From Oceanospirillaceae bacterium (lineage in GTDB: Bacteria; Pseudomonadota; Gammaproteobacteria; Pseudomonadales; Balneatricaceae), in the NCBI GenBank assembly GCA_023954795.1, contig JAGSHA010000079.1, forward strand, positions 1 through 10,895: a stretch of DNA of 10,895 nt. The letters run 5' to 3'. Of this stretch, positions 1 to 6,475 are shown one piece after another (position 1 is the first letter of the stretch; the number at the start of each line of letters is the position of its first letter). Made by a program: the position numbers and the translations under genes. Below the pieces are notes generated by a model. The model saw only the letters and a list, made by a program, of their open reading frames with translations, searched no databases and was not told the DNA's origin.

Positions 1-1428
1 CGCATTCTTGGCATTCTGCTGATGATCTTCAGCATCACCATGCTGCCACCCATGCTGATCTCCATGCACTATGAAGACAACACGTTGATGGCGTTTGCTG
101 CGGGTTTTGCAATCACGCTCGTCACCGGCTTCATGCTCTGGATACCGGTTCACCGGGTACGGCAAGACCTGCGAACACGTGATGGGTTCTTAGTTACGGT
201 GCTTTTCTGGGCCGTATTGGGCCTGTTTGGTGCTTTGCCACTGATGCTGGCAGAGAATCCCCATCTATCCTTTGTTGACGCGCTGTTTGAGTCCCTCTCA
301 GGCTTGACGACAACCGGTGCAACCGTGATGACCGGTATCGATCAGCTTCCCGAGTCGATCCTCTGGTATCGCCAGCAGCTTCAATGGCTAGGCGGTATGG
401 GTATTATCGTATTAGCTGTCGCCATCCTGCCGATGCTGGGTATCGGGGGGATGCAGCTGTACCGTGCAGAAACACCGGGACCGGTCAAAGACTCCAAACT
501 GACCCCACGTATTACCGAAACCGCAAAAGCCCTGTGGTACATCTATCTGTCCCTGACCGTGCTTTGCGCGCTGGGATACTGGGCCGCAGGAATGTCCCTG
601 TTTGATGCCGTGGGACACAGCTTTTCGACCGTTGCCATCGGCGGTTTTTCCACCCACGATGCGAGTATCGGTTACTTCGACTCTGAACTGATCGAAGGCA
701 TTGCCATCTTCTTTATGGTGATCTCCGGCATCAACTTCAGCCTGCATTTCTTCGCGTGGAAACACCGCAGCCTGAAACATTACTTTTTGGACCCGGAATT
801 CCGTTTTTACCTAACGGTTCTAACGGCCATTATTGCGCTGTCGTTTGTGGCTCTCACGATAACAAACACATACGAACCCGGCGACTCGCTGCGTAAATCA
901 GCCTTTATGGTGGTCTCAATTGCGACTACAACAGGCTTTGCGACCGCTGATTTTGCTCATTGGCCAACGATGTTGCCGTTCCTGCTGTTTGTCGCGGCCT
1001 TTGCCGGTGGCTGTGCCGGTTCCACAGGCGGCGGAATGAAAGTAATCCGCATCCTGCTGATCCTGAAGCAGGGTTATCGTGAAATTCAGCGTCTGGTCCA
1101 TCCCAATGCCGTGATTCCGGTCAAGTTGGGCAACACACCGATCTCTGACCGGGTACTGGAAGCGGTCTGGGGATTCTTCTCCGTCTACATGATTGTATTT
1201 GTGGTGATGCTGATTACCTTATTGGCAACGGGGTTGGATCAGGTGACCGCCTGGTCCGCCGTGGGTGCAACCCTGAACAACCTGGGACCCGGTCTGGGCG
1301 ATGTATCTGCTCACTACGGTGATATCAACGATACGGCCAAATGGGTACTCTGTTTTGCCATGCTGTTGGGCCGCTTGGAGGTATTTACTCTGCTGGTCCT
1401 GTTTACACCGATCTTCTGGCGCCGATAA
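1..1428 (+). CDS. trkH: Trk potassium uptake system membrane subunit TrkH (5' end missing)
   Basis: This is the pore-forming inner-membrane subunit of the Trk K+ uptake system. In the family it works with the cytoplasmic NAD(H)/nucleotide-binding gate TrkA, which is not in this window. The reading frame is open from base 1, and the first visible residues (RILGILLMIFS) match the region just after the TrkH start, so about 8-10 residues are missing. The 475 visible residues fit the usual length of about 483. All four pore-loop repeats are present: TTTGAT (filter glycine near visible residue 106), TVAIGGFST (near 214), ATTTGFAT (near 312) and NNLGPGLG (near 429). Many hydrophobic segments surround them. 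The ATG at 22 is internal and not the likely start. No frameshift is seen. The stop codon lies in the loop of a small hairpin. The family identification is secure. Confidence 0.96.
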   Translation, partial: RILGILLMIFSITMLPPMLISMHYEDNTLMAFAAGFAITLVTGFMLWIPVHRVRQDLRTRDGFLVTVLFWAVLGLFGALPLMLAENPHLSFVDALFESLSGLTTTGATVMTGIDQLPESILWYRQQLQWLGGMGIIVLAVAILPMLGIGGMQLYRAETPGPVKDSKLTPRITETAKALWYIYLSLTVLCALGYWAAGMSLFDAVGHSFSTVAIGGFSTHDASIGYFDSELIEGIAIFFMVISGINFSLHFFAWKHRSLKHYFLDPEFRFYLTVLTAIIALSFVALTITNTYEPGDSLRKSAFMVVSIATTTGFATADFAHWPTMLPFLLFVAAFAGGCAGSTGGGMKVIRILLILKQGYREIQRLVHPNAVIPVKLGNTPISDRVLEAVWGFFSVYMIVFVVMLITLLATGLDQVTAWSAVGATLNNLGPGLGDVSAHYGDINDTAKWVLCFAMLLGRLEVFTLLVLFTPIFWRR

Positions 1429-1439
1429 TTAGGCGCCAG
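1416..1439 (+). other. Perfect 8-bp inverted repeat around the trkH stop codon
   Basis: CTGGCGCC (1416-1423) and GGCGCCAG (1432-1439) are perfect complements separated by eight bases that include the TAA stop of trkH. No T-run follows on either strand, so this is not a standard intrinsic terminator. It may be an mRNA 3'-end stabiliser or a Rho-dependent pause structure; that is inference. Confidence 0.6.
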
Positions 1440-1751
1440 GACCTGTAGTATCCCTACCAAGGGCGTAGTCCTATGACCATCGCTTGCGCTTAAAATACGC
1501 GTTTCAAAGCCGGATATTTCAGCATTCGAAAACGCTAGATATACCACCTGCCCGAGCAGTGTTGACTACCACAGTGTAGATGCGATGCTTACCTTCTATG
1601 TTTGCACAGCCCCGGCGTTAAACAATTTTTACTTAAATACGGCCCCCATCCGAAGGCCGACCGAACATCAACTCTCTCTGAGCCAAGCCGCTCACCCGGT
1701 GTGCACTTCCGCACCCGATCGAGCCGCCCAGCCAATTTCTGGAGACATATT
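1429..1751. other. Intergenic region trkH-ytoQ (323 bp)
   Basis: No gene is supported here. The left end holds the trkH hairpin and a cluster of small repeats: the direct repeat GTAGT at 1445-1449 and 1465-1469, exactly 20 bp apart, and the inverted repeats CCCT/AGGG (1452-1455, 1460-1463) and AGGAC/GTCCT (1438-1442, 1468-1472). A TAAAAT box (1491-1496) resembles a -10 element but has no convincing -35. TTGACT (1562-1567) resembles a -35 but has no good -10 at the right spacing. TTAAAT (1633-1638) is a further weak -10. I cannot choose between these as the ytoQ promoter. The last 150 bases are C-rich and stay open in the ytoQ frame, but they show no ribosome-binding site and no protein-like sequence. 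Confidence 0.5.
1741..1744 (+). promoter_or_regulatory. Ribosome binding site of ytoQ
   Basis: GGAG lies seven bases before the ATG at 1752. It decides the start: the frame is open further upstream to a TTG at 1602, but only the 1752 start has a ribosome-binding site and gives the normal family length. Confidence 0.75.
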
Positions 1752-2198
1752 ATGCGTTACACCCTCTACCTTTCCGGCGAAATCCACACTGACTGGCGCG
1801 ACCAGATCAAACGGGCCGTTGAGATGAACGGCCTGCCGGTCGACATTCTGACTCCAAACACCGATCACGCATCCAGCGATGACTGTGGTGATGAGCTGCT
1901 GGGCGCTGAAGACAAAGCGTTCTGGAAAGATCACAAAGCTGCCAAAATTAATACCATGCGCCATATGACGGCACTGAAACGCGCCGACATTGTTGTGGTC
2001 CGCTTTGGTGATAAATACCGCCAGTGGAACGCTGCATTCGACGCAGGTATTGCCATCGCACTGGGTAAATCCCTGATCGTGGAGCACGCGCCGGAGTTGA
2101 CCCATCCCCTGAAAGAGATCGATGCAGCAGCACATGCCGTCGCGGAGAATACCGATCAGGTGATCGAAGTACTGAAATACCTCTGTCTGGATTACTAA
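1752..2198 (+). CDS. ytoQ: YtoQ family protein (nucleoside 2-deoxyribosyltransferase-like fold)
   Basis: This is a 148-residue soluble protein of the YtoQ family, named after the Bacillus subtilis protein of about the same length. The family is assigned to the nucleoside 2-deoxyribosyltransferase-like Rossmannoid fold, but its reaction is not established to my knowledge. Visible features are the N-terminal strand with LSGEIHTDWRDQI (about residues 7-19), a central ALKRADIVVVRFGD strand (about 75-88), and QWNAAFDAGIAIALGK (about 91-106), which matches the glycine-rich ALGK region of deoxyribosyltransferases. In the classical enzymes a catalytic Glu sits shortly before that ALGK segment; here the position appears to be Asp97. 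There is no signal peptide or membrane segment. It appears to be a single-gene unit and its relation to trkH or the following export cassette is unclear. Family membership is confident; function is not. Confidence 0.88.
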   Translation: MRYTLYLSGEIHTDWRDQIKRAVEMNGLPVDILTPNTDHASSDDCGDELLGAEDKAFWKDHKAAKINTMRHMTALKRADIVVVRFGDKYRQWNAAFDAGIAIALGKSLIVEHAPELTHPLKEIDAAAHAVAENTDQVIEVLKYLCLDY

Positions 2199-2213
2199 CC
2201 AGATACCCTGGTT
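2197..2213 (+). other. Short hairpin at the ytoQ stop
   Basis: AACCAG and CTGGTT form a perfect 6-bp stem with a 5-base loop directly at the ytoQ stop codon. It lacks a T-run, so it is at best a weak terminator. Confidence 0.35.
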
Positions 2214-2253
2214 CTTAGGGAAAGAAGGGCAGGGCATACTCCCCTACAGCCGC

Positions 2254-2326
2254 GGCAACACGATGCAACAATCCATCGAAATATGAGTCGGTCTCAGGGA
2301 TTCGTGCGATTGTTGCACATCGTGCC
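2254..2326. repeat. Imperfect inverted repeat pair with CAACAATC core
   Basis: TGCAACAATC (2264-2273) and its exact reverse complement GATTGTTGCA (2308-2317) form a 10-bp stem. A second block, ACGATG (2260-2265) and CATCGT (2318-2323), extends the match with a small offset, and GGC/GCC closes the outer ends (2254-2256, 2324-2326). The 34-base centre contains a nested TGAG/CTCA stem (2284-2287, 2293-2296). Each CAACAATC core is also flanked by its own short palindrome: CGATG/CATCG (2261-2265, 2274-2278) and GTGC/GCAC (2304-2307, 2315-2318). It could be paired operator sites for a regulator not identified here, or a structured element in the ytoQ-tetR gap. No coding content is seen. Confidence 0.6.
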
Positions 2327-2341
2327 AGTGACTGTTGCGAA

Positions 2342-2347
2342 TATACT
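2342..2347 (+). promoter_or_regulatory. Possible -10 box of the TetR-family gene
   Basis: TATACT matches five of six bases of the sigma-70 -10 consensus. No good -35 is found 16-18 bases upstream, so the promoter is tentative. A start near 2354 would place the palindrome at 2379-2391 in the early transcribed region. Confidence 0.3.
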
Positions 2348-2378
2348 GCTGCCCTTTTTGTCCGAATTCATTTATTTT

Positions 2379-2391
2379 TGACGTAACGTCA
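2379..2391. promoter_or_regulatory. Predicted TetR operator 1 (autoregulatory)
   Basis: TGACGTAACGTCA is a 13-bp palindrome with 5-bp arms and a 3-bp centre. It lies 24 bases before the ATG of the TetR-type gene. The same TGACG-N3-CGTCA arrangement recurs at 3219-3231 before the exporter gene. TetR regulators commonly bind such palindromes upstream of both their own gene and their targets. The repeat is seen directly; assignment to this regulator is inference. Confidence 0.7.
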
Positions 2392-2415
2392 CTTAAAACT
2401 CAACAAGCCGGGTAT

Positions 2416-3165
2416 ATGAGTCCTAAATTTATTGACGATGCCACGCGTGAAGCGCGTGAAGCCGAAATTCTACAGACCGCGCTGGATGTAATTGCCCGGG
2501 ATGGCGTCTCTGGTCTGACAATCGACAAGGTTGTTTCCAAGGTGCCGTACTCCAAAGGCACCGTATACAACCACTTTAGCTGCAAAGAAGATCTGCTGAC
2601 GGCCCTGTGTAATAACTGTGTGCGCCGCCTCGCCGATATCTTTTTTCGTGCCGCCAGGTTTGAAGGCAGTAGCCGGGAAAAGATGCTGGCGATAGGCATT
2701 GGCTACATGCTGCACTCTCAGTTCGATCCAACGGAGTTTATGCTGGTTATTTCCGCTAAAACTCCGTCGGTCACTGAGAAGAGCTCACAGAAACGTCAGG
2801 ACGAGCATCAGGAGCTGGAAACAAAGCTGCTGGGCACCATTCTTCAGATCATCTCTGAAGGGTTAGCCAACGGTGAACTAACACTCGCGCCGCATCTGAG
2901 CCCGGCTCAGGTCGCCTTTTCCCTCTGGGCGATGAGTTTTGGCACGATTGCACTGCTGCAAGACAACGTTGAACGCTGTGGTGTACGTCAGGAAATGACG
3001 CTTGAGCGGGAACTGACCAACCATGCCAATCTTGTGCTGGATGGTTTGAACTGGACACCTTATACCCCCGACCATGACTGGCATGCATCGGTACAGCGTA
3101 TGAAGGCGACCGTATTTGCGCCCGAAGTAGAAGCGCTGAAAGCTCGCTGGGACACGCTGACCTAA
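2416..3165 (+). CDS. TetR/AcrR-family transcriptional regulator, predicted repressor of the downstream export operon
   Basis: This is a 249-residue DNA-binding regulator. The N-terminal helix-turn-helix spans about residues 16-62: EAEILQTALDVIARDG, then TIDKVVSKV and the recognition segment SKGTVYNHF followed by CKEDLL, the standard TetR pattern. The remaining ~185 residues are helical and should form the ligand-binding and dimerisation domain; the ligand cannot be read from sequence. At 249 residues it is longer than the common 190-220, with a C-terminal tail containing WTPYTPDHDWHAS. I chose the ATG at 2416. The frame is open back to a TTG at 2335, but that would place the palindrome at 2379-2391 inside the gene, and the HTH would begin unusually late. 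The ribosome-binding site is weak (GGG at 2410-2412). A strong terminator follows, so the regulator is probably transcribed separately from the exporter genes. Confidence 0.92.
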   Translation: MSPKFIDDATREAREAEILQTALDVIARDGVSGLTIDKVVSKVPYSKGTVYNHFSCKEDLLTALCNNCVRRLADIFFRAARFEGSSREKMLAIGIGYMLHSQFDPTEFMLVISAKTPSVTEKSSQKRQDEHQELETKLLGTILQIISEGLANGELTLAPHLSPAQVAFSLWAMSFGTIALLQDNVERCGVRQEMTLERELTNHANLVLDGLNWTPYTPDHDWHASVQRMKATVFAPEVEALKARWDTLT

Positions 3166-3181
3166 TCGATTTGTACGACGG

Positions 3182-3206
3182 AAAGCGGTGGAAACACCGT
3201 TTTTTT
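3182..3206 (+). terminator. Intrinsic terminator after the TetR gene
   Basis: CGGTG (3186-3190) and CACCG (3195-3199) form a stem closed by a GAAA tetraloop, followed by seven T residues (3200-3206). A-residues before the stem can pair with the first Ts and lengthen it. It separates the regulator transcript from the exporter operon. Confidence 0.88.
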
Positions 3207-3211
3207 AATAA

Positions 3212-3238
3212 TGTTTAATGACGCTTCGTCATCAAACA
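3212..3238. promoter_or_regulatory. Predicted TetR operator 2 over the exporter promoter
   Basis: The core ATGACGCTTCGTCAT (3218-3232) is a perfect palindrome with 6-bp arms. After one mismatch, TGTTT/AAACA extend it, so 11 of 12 bases pair in each arm over 27 bp. The inner 13 bp has the same TGACG-N3-CGTCA form as the site before the TetR gene. It covers the likely -35 hexamer of the exporter promoter, so a bound repressor would block RNA polymerase. Confidence 0.78.
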
Positions 3239-3254
3239 GACATCAGTTTATAAC
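3226..3254 (+). promoter_or_regulatory. Predicted sigma-70 promoter of the exporter operon
   Basis: TCGTCA (3226-3231, four of six -35 consensus bases) is followed after 17 bases by TATAAC (3249-3254, five of six -10 bases). Transcription would start near 3261, giving a leader of about 60 bases. The -35 lies inside the right arm of the palindrome. Confidence 0.6.
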
Positions 3255-3309
3255 CTAAGTTGCCATCAGAGCATCTAACCCAACAACTCCTCAATGGAAT
3301 CGGGGAACT

Positions 3310-3318
3310 GGAGAAGGA
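3310..3318 (+). promoter_or_regulatory. Ribosome binding site of the MMPL/RND gene
   Basis: GGAGAAGGA is purine-rich; its first GGAG is eight bases before the ATG at 3322, a normal distance. It supports this start. Confidence 0.75.
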
Positions 3319-3321
3319 AAA

Positions 3322-5700
3322 ATGAGAGACCGACTTTTCCGTTTTGTACTGAATCACCCTATATGGGTGATTCTGCTCACGATTATGCTGGTTTTTGGTG
3401 CGGCCTCAGGCGCTAAAAATCTCGTATTCAAAAGTGATTACCGAGTGTTCTTCAGTGATGAGAACCCTCAGCTTACGGCTTTCGAGTCGATGCAAAGGAT
3501 CTACAGCAAAAGTGATAACGTCGCTTTTATTATTTCCCCGCCGGAAGGCAAGGTATTCACCCCACGTACACTGGGTGCACTTCAGGAACTGACCACCGAA
3601 GCCTGGCAGGTTCCCTATTCCACGCGCGTTGACTCCATTACTAACTTCCAGCACACCTGGTCGGAAGAGGACGATATGATCGTGGAGGATCTGGTACTGG
3701 ATTCCACCACGCTGACCGATGCGGACATGCCGCGTCTGCAGGAGATTGCGCTGAAAGAGCCGATGCTGCTCAACAAGCTGATCTCGCCGCAAGCTCACGT
3801 TACCGTGCTCAACGTCACCGTCCAGCTGCCGGGTAAAAACCCGGTTGTCGAAGTGCCTCAAGTGGTTGCGAAAGCACGCGATATGCGCGCCCAGTTCCTT
3901 GAGAAGTACCCCGATATGGAAGTGCGTTTGTCCGGTATGGTGATGATGAACAATACCTTCGCCGAGTCTTCACTGAATGATAACGCCACGCTGGTGCCTA
4001 TCATGTTTGGTGTAGTGCTGCTGGGTATGATCTTCCTGCTGCGTACCTTCAGCGGTACGTTTGCCACCGTTATCGTCATCATGTTCTCCATTGCCGGCAC
4101 CATGGGTTTGGCAGGCTGGACAGGGTTCTTCCTCACCGGTCCATCGGCGAGTACACCGATCATGGTTCTGACACTGGCGGTCGCCGACTGTGTGCATATT
4201 CTGACGACCATGTTTTATGAAATGCGTCAGGGCGTTGAGAAGAAGAAGGCCATTCAGGACAGTCTGAAGATCAACTTCCAGCCTATCTTCCTGACCAGTG
4301 TCACCACTGCCGTCGGTTTCCTCAGCCTCAACTTCTCCGATTCTCCACCGTTCCGTGATCTGGGTAATATGGTCGCAATGGGTGTCATGCTGGCGTTCGT
4401 ATTCTCCGTCACTATCTTCCCGGCGATGCTGAAACTGCTACCGATTAAAGTGGCGCCGATCAGTGATGAAGACCGTAACGACCTGATGCACAAGCTGGGC
4501 AAAGTTGTTATCAGCAAGCGCAAAGTGTTGTTGCCAGGTATGGCGGTTGTCATGGCAAGTTTGGTTCTGTTTACCCCTCAGAACGAACTGAACGATGACT
4601 TTGTGAAGTATTTCGATACCAGCGTTCCATTCCGTCAGGCAACCGACTACATGCAGGACAACCTGTCCGGCATGACCACGATGGAGATCTCGATCGAGAG
4701 TGGGGAAACAAGTGGAATCAACAAACCGGAGTTCTTGAAAGCGGTCGGCGATCTGACCGATTGGTTGCGAGCTCAGCCGGAAACTGACCACGTCAACTCT
4801 ATTACCGATACGATCAAACGTCTCAACAAAAACATGCACAGCGATGACGACAGCTACTATAAGCTGCCACAAGAGCGTGAGTTGTCGGCTCAGTACCTGC
4901 TGCTCTATGAGATGTCATTGCCGTACGGTCTGGACCTGAACAACCAGTTAAACGTAGACAAATCGTCCACCCGTTTGATCGGTACGTTTAAGAACATGAC
5001 CAGTACTGAGCAGATCGATCTGGAAGCCAAAATCTACAACTGGTTTGCAGAGAATGCACCTCAGTATGAAGCCGAAGTGGCCAGCACCAGTCTGATGTTT
5101 GCCCATATCGGCCAGCGTAATATCAGCAGTATGTTGATCGGTACCTCTGTGGCCTTGCTGCTGATATCCGTCATGCTCGGTCTGGCATTACGCTCTGTAC
5201 GCTATGGTTTTATCAGCCTGATTCCAAACTTGGCACCCGCCGTGATGGGTTTCGGTCTCTGGTTCCTGATCGACGGTCAGGTCGGTCTGGCACTGTCTGT
5301 CGTTGCCGGTATGACACTGGGTATCGTGGTGGATGACACCGTTCACTTCCTCAGCAAGTATCTGTACGCGCGCCGTGAACGCGGCAAAAACAGCCAAGAC
5401 GCGGTCCGTTATGCATTCGCGAGCGTTGGACGCGCCTTGTGGGTGACCACACTGGTGTTGGTCGCAGGCTTTATGGTTCTGGCGCAATCCAGCTTTAAAC
5501 TCAATGCGGATATGGGTTTGCTGACTGCACTGACGATTCTGATCGCATTGATCGTCGACTTCCTGTTCCTGCCGCCTCTATTGATGAAACTGGATAACGG
5601 CGACAAGGTTGCCGACACCACTGAAGACAACGATGCTGACTCCAGCAACAATATTGATAACAAAGGAGATACCCATGAACCTGCTAATCAACCCGCTTAA
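3322..5700 (+). CDS. MMPL/RND superfamily inner-membrane exporter (COG1033 type)
   Basis: This is a 792-residue proton-driven transporter of the RND superfamily, belonging to the shorter MMPL or 'predicted exporter' branch rather than the ~1030-residue AcrB drug pumps. It shows the internal duplication of the family. TM1 (about 12-34) is followed by a large periplasmic domain (about 35-222), then a membrane bundle starting near 224. A second copy has TM7 near 402-418, a second periplasmic domain to about 600, and a bundle from about 604. The matching TM4 and TM10 motifs are AVADCVHILT (Asp289, His292) and GIVVDDTVHFLSKY (Asp671, Asp672, His675), the likely proton-relay residues. The C-terminal ~37 residues are acidic and low in complexity. 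Relatives move hydrophobic molecules such as hopanoids (HpnN) or mycolate lipids (MmpL3); the cargo here is unknown. No membrane-fusion (MacA/AcrA-like) gene is present. It is the first gene of a three-gene operon. Confidence 0.93.
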   Translation: MRDRLFRFVLNHPIWVILLTIMLVFGAASGAKNLVFKSDYRVFFSDENPQLTAFESMQRIYSKSDNVAFIISPPEGKVFTPRTLGALQELTTEAWQVPYSTRVDSITNFQHTWSEEDDMIVEDLVLDSTTLTDADMPRLQEIALKEPMLLNKLISPQAHVTVLNVTVQLPGKNPVVEVPQVVAKARDMRAQFLEKYPDMEVRLSGMVMMNNTFAESSLNDNATLVPIMFGVVLLGMIFLLRTFSGTFATVIVIMFSIAGTMGLAGWTGFFLTGPSASTPIMVLTLAVADCVHILTTMFYEMRQGVEKKKAIQDSLKINFQPIFLTSVTTAVGFLSLNFSDSPPFRDLGNMVAMGVMLAFVFSVTIFPAMLKLLPIKVAPISDEDRNDLMHKLGKVVISKRKVLLPGMAVVMASLVLFTPQNELNDDFVKYFDTSVPFRQATDYMQDNLSGMTTMEISIESGETSGINKPEFLKAVGDLTDWLRAQPETDHVNSITDTIKRLNKNMHSDDDSYYKLPQERELSAQYLLLYEMSLPYGLDLNNQLNVDKSSTRLIGTFKNMTSTEQIDLEAKIYNWFAENAPQYEAEVASTSLMFAHIGQRNISSMLIGTSVALLLISVMLGLALRSVRYGFISLIPNLAPAVMGFGLWFLIDGQVGLALSVVAGMTLGIVVDDTVHFLSKYLYARRERGKNSQDAVRYAFASVGRALWVTTLVLVAGFMVLAQSSFKLNADMGLLTALTILIALIVDFLFLPPLLMKLDNGDKVADTTEDNDADSSNNIDNKGDTHEPANQPA
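5662..5670 (+). promoter_or_regulatory. Ribosome binding site of the LolA-like gene, inside the exporter gene
   Basis: AAAGGAGAT contains a near-ideal AGGAG and lies four bases before the ATG at 5675. It is inside the exporter reading frame and decides the start of the next gene, because a longer open frame extends upstream to 5609 without such a site or a signal peptide at its N terminus. Confidence 0.8.
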
Positions 5701-6472
5701 GTCAGTTTTGATCGCGGCGCTGGTCTCTGCCCCGATAGTGGCACTGGCCGAAACGCCGGAAGAAAAGGGCATGGCGATCTCTGTTGAATCGAAGAAACGT
5801 GACCTTGGCTGGCAGGATATGCAGGCCGAAATGAACATGGTCCTGCGCAATAAACAGGGCCAGGAGAGCATCCGCGAGATCCGTATGAAGTCATTGGAGA
5901 TCAATGATGATGGAGACAAAAGCTTGTCTGTCTTCGACAAGCCGCGAGATGTAAAAGGCACCGCATTTCTGAGTTTCTCTCACCCCGTGGGTGCTGACGA
6001 CCAGTGGCTGTATCTGCCTGCGCTGAAACGCGTGAAGCGTATTGCGTCACGTAACAAATCCGGCCCGTTTATGGGGTCTGAATTTGCCTACGAGGACCTG
6101 TCTTCGTTTGAGGTCGAAAAATACAGCTACAAATACCTGCGCGATGAAGCGTGCGAAGGCGGCACCTGTTTTGTCGTTGAACAGTACCCGGTCGACAAAA
6201 ACTCCGGTTATACCCGTCGCCTGGTCTGGCTGGATCAGAGTGAATACCGCCTCTGGAAAATTGATTTCTTTGATCGCAAAAACTCACCGCTGAAAACACT
6301 GACCTACCACGATTACCAACAGTACCTGGGTAAACACTGGCGTGCGGATCTGATGAAGATGGTCAATCACCAGACCGGTAAAAGCACCGACCTGAGCTGG
6401 AAGAGCTACCAGTTCAAAACCGGATTATCAGACAAAGACTTCAACAAGAACTCTCTGAAACGAGCGCGTTAA
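5675..6472 (+). CDS. Periplasmic LolA-like protein ('outer membrane lipoprotein-sorting protein' family)
   Basis: This is a 265-residue exported protein. Residues 1-25 form a signal peptide ending ALA before ETPEEK. There is no lipobox cysteine, so the mature protein should be soluble in the periplasm. It carries the signature of the LolA-like family often annotated as 'outer membrane lipoprotein-sorting protein': DDQWLYLPALKRVKRI (about 108-123), then SGPFMGSEFAYEDLSSF (about 129-145). Cys160 and Cys165 (CEGGTC) could form a disulfide. The fold is expected to be a half-barrel with a hydrophobic cavity that can shield acyl chains. True LolA is shorter (~180 residues in the mature form) and partners LolCDE, so this is a paralogue and not LolA itself. 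The start overlaps the exporter gene by 26 bases. The context suggests it carries cargo between the MMPL pump and the beta-barrel protein; this is inference. Confidence 0.9.
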   Translation: MNLLINPLKSVLIAALVSAPIVALAETPEEKGMAISVESKKRDLGWQDMQAEMNMVLRNKQGQESIREIRMKSLEINDDGDKSLSVFDKPRDVKGTAFLSFSHPVGADDQWLYLPALKRVKRIASRNKSGPFMGSEFAYEDLSSFEVEKYSYKYLRDEACEGGTCFVVEQYPVDKNSGYTRRLVWLDQSEYRLWKIDFFDRKNSPLKTLTYHDYQQYLGKHWRADLMKMVNHQTGKSTDLSWKSYQFKTGLSDKDFNKNSLKRAR

Positions 6473-6475
6473 GTC

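Noticed and set aside
1602..1751. N-terminal extension of the ytoQ frame to a TTG at 1602
   Set aside because: It has no ribosome-binding site and gives a proline- and serine-rich stretch unlike the family. The ATG at 1752 has GGAG and yields 148 residues, the usual family length.
2197..2213. Intrinsic terminator of ytoQ
   Set aside because: The stem is only 6 bp and no T-run follows, so it is listed only as a short hairpin.
1692..2237. 181-codon open frame on the minus strand opposite ytoQ
   Set aside because: It is a shadow of the ytoQ coding sequence with no ribosome-binding site and no recognisable domain. The + strand frame is a known family.
2335..2415. N-terminal extension of the TetR frame to a TTG at 2335
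   Set aside because: It would place the palindromic operator and probable promoter inside the coding region and add a cysteine-rich tail before the HTH. The ATG at 2416 puts the HTH at the usual position.
3406..3861. Minus-strand open frames within the exporter, glyQ and glyS genes (for example 3406-3861, 8166-8576, 9314-9727, 10139-10564)
   Set aside because: All lie fully opposite well-recognised genes and show no domain or start signals; they follow from codon bias.
3322..5700. AcrB-type multidrug efflux pump
   Set aside because: The protein is about 790 residues, not ~1030, and has COG1033/MMPL-like TM4 and TM10 motifs. No membrane-fusion protein or TolC gene is adjacent.
5675..6472. 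True lolA
   Set aside because: It is longer than LolA and has the different GPFMGSEF signature. lolA normally sits beside ftsK or rarA, not beside an MMPL exporter.
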